A stretch of 64,000 nucleotides of DNA from Guyanagaster necrorhizus. Taxonomy: Eukaryota; Basidiomycota; Agaricomycetes; Agaricales; Physalacriaceae. Each line of letters begins with the position of its first letter. Positions within the stretch are counted from its first letter, which is position 1. The stretch spans positions 2,330,591-2,394,590 of the forward strand of contig NW_025064881.1 in the NCBI RefSeq assembly GCF_019112545.1, written 5' to 3'. A program made the position numbers and the translations under genes. The notes under the pieces were generated by a model, which was not told the origin of the DNA, made no database searches, and saw only the letters and a program-made list of their open reading frames with translations. This document shows positions 59,786 through 64,000 of the stretch, piece by piece.

Positions 59786-60975
59786 TAGGAGCGTGGAAAT
59801 TACGCGTTGTCGTGGGTCAATAATCTTATGTGTTCACCGTATGTGCCTACGACTGAGCACGTTAACGATAGTTCGATACGGGGCACTTCGGCTAGGCGAG
59901 CAGACTTACGAAGTTGATTTTTATTTCAGAAGCAAAATTCACGGTAGAGAAAATGGGTTGAAAACTGAAAAGGACCAAGCTCTAGGCAGCTGCCGAGATG
60001 AGATGTGTCGAGTTTTGCTCGAAACATCCGGTCCGATTTCCGATATCCAGCCCGAACCCTACATCCTCATAGCGAGTTGAGACATATCTAACTTTGATTT
60101 AAATAATGGGTTTGAATGCTCTTCACGCATATCAAGGAAAGTAAGTACTTCTTCCTCACCATTTCTTTCTGAATAAATGCCTACAGCAAATTCACATGCA
60201 AATGATGAAAGAGCGAAGAGCTAACGCGAGATCAACGTCGTGAGAGTTGGGTCTGCCTCTAGCCTCATGGTGCCAGACTGCCAGTGTGGTAACTACTTTC
60301 CGAGTCGCTGGTAATCTCGACATTATGAATGTTGAATTTCGAAAGTTTCAGTTAGTTTTATATCTAGCATCACCTTGTTCTACTGAAGAAGGACGTAACC
60401 TCTCTGTTATCCAGCTTTTACGACATTGCGGGTCTCCGCAGGGTAGCCACTGGGTCTGGACGTATAACGAACGGAAGACTTTACCGCTTCAATTCGGTTC
60501 TGAAAATCCACACCTATCGTCCAAGCGTCAACTTTGCCTATGATCTGACTCGTCTCTGTTACTGATAATATCCTCCATTTCAATCTTATCCAAGCTAAGG
60601 GAGATATGGGTAAGGCCTCTTTTTACTTCCTACTGATTACCTCCCTGACTGTTAAAGTATTTATTGCCGTCGATATTGGATTCTAGGTTGTCATGTCGTA
60701 TATAAATCATTCAATCTGCCAATGAAACTATGAAGTCAACGATTTTCCGCCCCCACCATCCTCTCTGTGCCTGTTGAACTGCTCCTTTGTAGGGCTCGCT
60801 TAATAGCCCAGCGCTCAGCCGCATGACACGGACGTCCATTTGCAGACGGCCCCAATAGCGCTCAATCAGCGTCCTCATGGTGCCACGCTCCGATAAGCAC
60901 GTTCGTCTGGAATATCTGCGGGTCGCGAACAATATATAGTATCATCGTTGTTGCGATACCCAGCTCGTAGATACC
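59786..60975. other. Gene-poor stretch before RNase T2
   Basis: 1.2 kb with only short unlinked frames. The last 200 bases should include the RNase T2 promoter; TATATAG at 60933-60939 lies 36 bases before its start codon and could be a TATA element. Confidence 0.45.
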
Positions 60976-62169
60976 ATGTTGGTGAACGGCTACGTCTCTC
61001 TCGCCGCATCTCTGGCTTTAGTGGCAAACGCCTATCAAGTGCCCGCGACCTATCCCAAAATCTCAGGGTGTGCATTACAGACGCCGACCTACTCTTGTGA
61101 AAACACGACTGTCATCAACAATACATGTTGCTCTCCTACTCCGGGCGGACTGGTTCTTGTCACGCAGTTCTGGAGCAGGTATACGGGGCTAGAGAAACAA
61201 GGGCAGTTGCTGCCCAGGGGAAGCTGGACGATTCACGGGTTGTGGCCGGATAATTGTGATGGGTGGGTAGATTGCGTTCTTCTTTACAGTATGCTAAATG
61301 ACATCGGCCACCCCAGATCGTACGAGCAGTACTGCGACCTCTCACGCCAATATGACCCGGATCCTTCGCCATCAACGCTACCTAATGGAATCATCGTACC
61401 GGCTTACACAGGGCCTAGTGTGAATACCTTCGTGGAGTCATTTGGCAGGGATGATCTATTGGATTTTAGTGAGTGGTGGATCTCTGCGCGAAGGTTAGCC
61501 TGGCAACGAACGAATTGATTGATATCATGTCAGTGAACACCTACTGGATCAACCAGGGCGCACCAAACACCGACTTGTGGGCTCATGAGGTTTGATGCCT
61601 GCCTCCATTTTATAGAGAATTCTCCTGCAATGTTTCATTCAGTTCTCCAAGCACGCGACGTGCACGTCGACGTTCGACGTTTCCTGCTATGGCGCTTCTT
61701 ATCAGCGCCACGAGGAAGTCGTTAATTTTTTTGACGCCGTGATCAGATCGTTCCATCAATATCCCACTTTTGATATCCTGGCTTCGTGAGGAAGAACTAC
61801 GCCTTCCATTTGGGCTACACTGACGCCATGACAGAGCAGGGATTGTACCTTGCAACAGAACGGCATACACGCTTGACCAGATCCGGACAGCGATTGAGAC
61901 ACAGACGGGTGCGATTCCCTACTTGGGATGCTCGAATGGTACCATTCTGTCGGAGGTGTGGTATTACAACCATGTCTACGGAACGGTACGTTTGGACGAT
62001 GGAATTATTGCATGTTGTCTGATGACATCTGTTAAAGGAGCAGTATGGCACGTACAAAACGCTAGATTCTACATCGGATTCATCCTGTTCGAAGACGGAG
62101 CCGATATGGTACTATGAACGTACTTTATCCTCAGAACATGAAGTGCGCAAGACTGGTAGTTGGTGGTAA
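60976..62169 (+). CDS. Secreted ribonuclease T2
   Basis: The exons are 60976-61262, 61317-61468, 61534-61589, 61643-61785, 61835-61985 and 62038-62169, giving 306 residues. The enzyme cleaves single-stranded RNA through 2',3'-cyclic intermediates. A signal peptide (residues about 1-19) indicates secretion or vacuolar targeting. Active-site segment CAS I is WTIHGLWPDNC (His87). CAS II is WAHEFSKHATC (His164, Glu165, Lys168, His169), split by an intron. Cysteine-rich N-terminal spacing and the C-terminal YLGCSNGTILSEVWYYNHVY match fungal RNase T2. N-glycosylation sites (NNT, NGT) are visible. The frame is unbroken after splicing, so it appears functional. It probably serves phosphate or nucleotide scavenging. 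Confidence 0.93.
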
Positions 62170-62335
62170 AGCTGAGCAGCGGGACAGTCGGACTAACATG
62201 TTATACATAATAGGCTGCTTACAGATTACCTGAGTCAGCATTAAAATAATCTTTTTCCACTGCTTTCATGTTGTTTCATATTCAAGTCAGCGACGCCGGA
62301 TCGCCTCCAAGTCTTCACATTAAATCACTCATTAC

Positions 62336-63244
62336 ATGGCGTCCCAAGACACTCCTGTTTCCAGGCGTCTCCGGTCTGTCAAGCACATCATCATTGTTCT
62401 ATCTGGCAAAGGCGGCGTAGGCAAATCCTCCGTTTCCGCTCAGCTGGCCCTTAGTCTGTATGCCAGTTCGCCTACAGCCCGTGTAGGCATTCTGGATGTC
62501 GATCTGACTGGACCCTCGATACCAAGGATGCTAGGTTTGGATGGACATGGTGTTCACCAAAGTACCGACGGATGGGTACCTGTTTACGCCGATGGTAGTG
62601 AAGCCAGATTAGCCTGTATGAGCGTCGGCTTCCTGCTTAAGAACAAGGCCGATTCGGTAGTTTGGAGAGGGCCGAAGAAGAATGGTATGATTCGGCAATT
62701 TCTGAGCGATGTTCGGTGGGGAGAGCTGGATTACCTTGTTATCGATACTCCTCCCGGTATGTCAAGAGCTTGGGCCATTCCTGCTTTCTGCTGAAGCTTG
62801 GTATGATGCCTAGGGACTTCCGACGAGCATTTGTCTCTCCTTGAACACATGGCCCCAGTTCATTCTCAGCTATCGTCCATCATCGTAACTACCCCACAGG
62901 CGGTCGCACTCATGGATGTTATCAAGTGTCTGTCATTCACCAAAGCTGTAAATCTCGCTGTGTGGGGTCTCATCGAAAACATGAGCGGCTATGTCTGTCC
63001 GTGCTGTGGAGAGATCAGCAACGTTTTCTCCACGGGTGGAGGAGAGGATATGGCAAGAAAGGAAGGGTTGCCCTTTCTTGGAAGCCTGCCCGTTGACACA
63101 GAGTTGGTGACCTTGCTTGATGCCAGTGAACCGGCGTGGATGGATGGAGCGCCAGGTTTTCGTGTCTTGGAACGGTATAAATCCACGCCTTCGGCTCGGA
63201 TATTCGAGTCTATTGTTCAGAAAATACTGCAAAGTTCTGCCTAG
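62336..63244 (+). CDS. CFD1: Cytosolic Fe-S cluster assembly ATPase (CFD1/NUBP2)
   Basis: The exons are 62336-62756 and 62814-63244, giving 283 residues (yeast Cfd1 has 293). With NBP35 it forms the cytosolic scaffold that builds 4Fe-4S clusters for nuclear and cytosolic proteins. The deviant Walker A is GKGGVGKS (residues 24-31), followed by [19 protein letters not shown] and [13 protein letters not shown]. The CX2C cluster ligands are Cys202 and Cys205 within [18 protein letters not shown]. There is no N-terminal four-cysteine ferredoxin-like motif, which separates CFD1/NUBP2 from NBP35/NUBP1. Confidence 0.94.
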
Positions 63245-63326
63245 ACCATGATGGTGAGAGAAATTCCGCGTGTCGCCGGAGTTAGAATGACACTGTTGAC
63301 AGTTTTCGTATTTTCGAAGATATAAC

Positions 63327-63751
63327 CTATAAGCGACGGAGTACTAGCGGCATGAGGTTTGCCTTTCGGGGTTGGCTACCATTGAATGCCCCCGTTTTGC
63401 TGTATGGAAGCCTATCAGTGCTTGCATCAATAAAACTGTCGCGGTCGTCTTCTACGCTCAACAGTAGTGTGGCGATTCTGGTATTAATTTCCGTCTTGAG
63501 CGAAACAGCAAATGGCAGGGTACAGGTATTGGAATAGTTGTCCAGAAGTGTGCCTACAACCCAGGGTGACCTCAACGTGCTGGATGTCGATTGGTAACGG
63601 ATTTAATTTTTTTCTGTGGTGGCGAGGTGCGATAAAGTTTGCCACGCTGCGAATATTGCATCCGAGCAGTGCCCGAAAAGGCAAGTGGTTGAAGTTGGGT
63701 AAACAACGCGTCGACGCCGCTTTCCTCTCTTCTTCTCCTTACTCTCTCCAT
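63327..63751 (-). CDS. Probable small gene, exon structure unresolved
   Basis: On the minus strand an open frame from ATG 63751 (RRRREESGVDALFTQLQPLA, then QYSQRGKLYRTSPPQKKIKS) ends near 63541. A different frame further on reads VGTLLDNYSNTCTLPFAVSL, KTEINTRIATLLLSVEDDRD and SFIDASTDRLP, ending at 63327. Both halves look coding, but several donor/acceptor combinations are possible and none is clearly best. The product would be about 110-130 residues. I recognise no family. It converges on CFD1. Confidence 0.35.
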
Positions 63752-63948
63752 GCTGTCTTCTTGCCTTTCATACCTCCCTTATTCTAGGTAATTTGTTTTC
63801 AAAGACCCCCATTTCACGACTTTGGCATATTCCACGTTCCATCTTGGAGAATAACGACTGAACGAACAGGTAACGAGGTGCGCTTTGTGTTCGCTTACCC
63901 AAAAAAAAAAACAGTCGAATAACAGGTGTTCTGTATACCCAGTCTATC

Positions 63949-64000
63949 ATGAACGATCGACCATATACACTGCCGGAAGAGGATCCTTTCAATATCACGC
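63949..64000 (+). CDS. Start of a gene cut by the window end
   Basis: An ATG at 63949 opens a frame (MNDRPYTLPEEDPFNIT) that runs to the window edge. Upstream lie pyrimidine-rich sequence (63719-63785) and an 11-A run at 63901-63911, consistent with a promoter and 5' leader. Too little remains to name a product. Confidence 0.4.
   Translation, partial: MNDRPYTLPEEDPFNIT

Noticed and set aside
50034..60975. Transposon or CRISPR-like repeat array in the gene-poor stretch
   Set aside because: No terminal repeats, regularly spaced repeats, or integrase, transposase or reverse-transcriptase motifs were seen by eye; a systematic repeat search would be needed to exclude old fragments.

Overview
The window is a dense stretch of nuclear DNA from a filamentous basidiomycete, most likely an agaricomycete. 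Nearly every gene is cut by many introns of about 45-60 nt with GT..AG ends, intergenic spaces are short, there is no operon-like spacing, and the gene set is fungal (SLA2, SHY1/SURF1, PTM1, CWC25, COQ11/NDUFA9-like, QDR-type MFS). Exon structures were worked out by hand from reading frames, splice signals and family knowledge. Each model below closes to a whole number of codons unless stated, but no transcript evidence was available.

Layout: 0-5 kb holds an F-box protein (+) and an ADCK2/MCP2 mitochondrial UbiB-like kinase (-). 5-10.3 kb holds a long glycogenin, a possible tiny gene and a fructosamine-3-kinase. 10.4-14.6 kb is RPB2, the second largest RNA polymerase II subunit. 14.7-19.2 kb holds the divergent pair PTM1-like 7-TM protein (-) and sorting nexin SNX4/ATG24 (+). 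19.2-25 kb holds REV7 (-), an unknown protein divergent from it (+) and DNA ligase I (-). 25.5-31.5 kb is a run of minus-strand genes: an MFS drug:H+ antiporter, an NDUFA9-like dehydrogenase and TFIIIB subunit BDP1. 31.6-38 kb holds a zinc-ribbon protein (+) and two unknown minus-strand genes, one encoding a 968-residue membrane protein. 38.3-43.2 kb holds SURF1/SHY1 (-) and SLA2/HIP1R (+) diverging from only 75 bp. 43.5-50 kb holds a very disordered protein, a voltage-sensor-only ion-transport protein, CWC25 and an unknown gene.

From about 50 to 61 kb the DNA becomes gene-poor and looks eroded: short incoherent reading frames and a decayed dual-specificity-phosphatase-like fragment. Inside this lies an intact 18-exon DMC1 meiotic recombinase. 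The window closes with a secreted RNase T2, the cytosolic Fe-S assembly ATPase CFD1/NUBP2, an unresolved minus-strand gene and the first codons of a gene running off the end.

Most genes are housekeeping: transcription (RPB2, BDP1, CWC25), genome maintenance (REV7, LIG1, DMC1), endocytosis and trafficking (SLA2, SNX4, PTM1), mitochondrial and Fe-S biogenesis (SURF1, ADCK2, NDUFA9-like, CFD1) and sugar metabolism (glycogenin, FN3K). No coherent new multi-gene system was found. The notable signals are in gene architecture: an initiation codon split by an intron (SLA2), two 9-nt microexons, a probable GC-AG intron, tandem NAGNAG acceptors and several stop-free introns whose length is a multiple of three.
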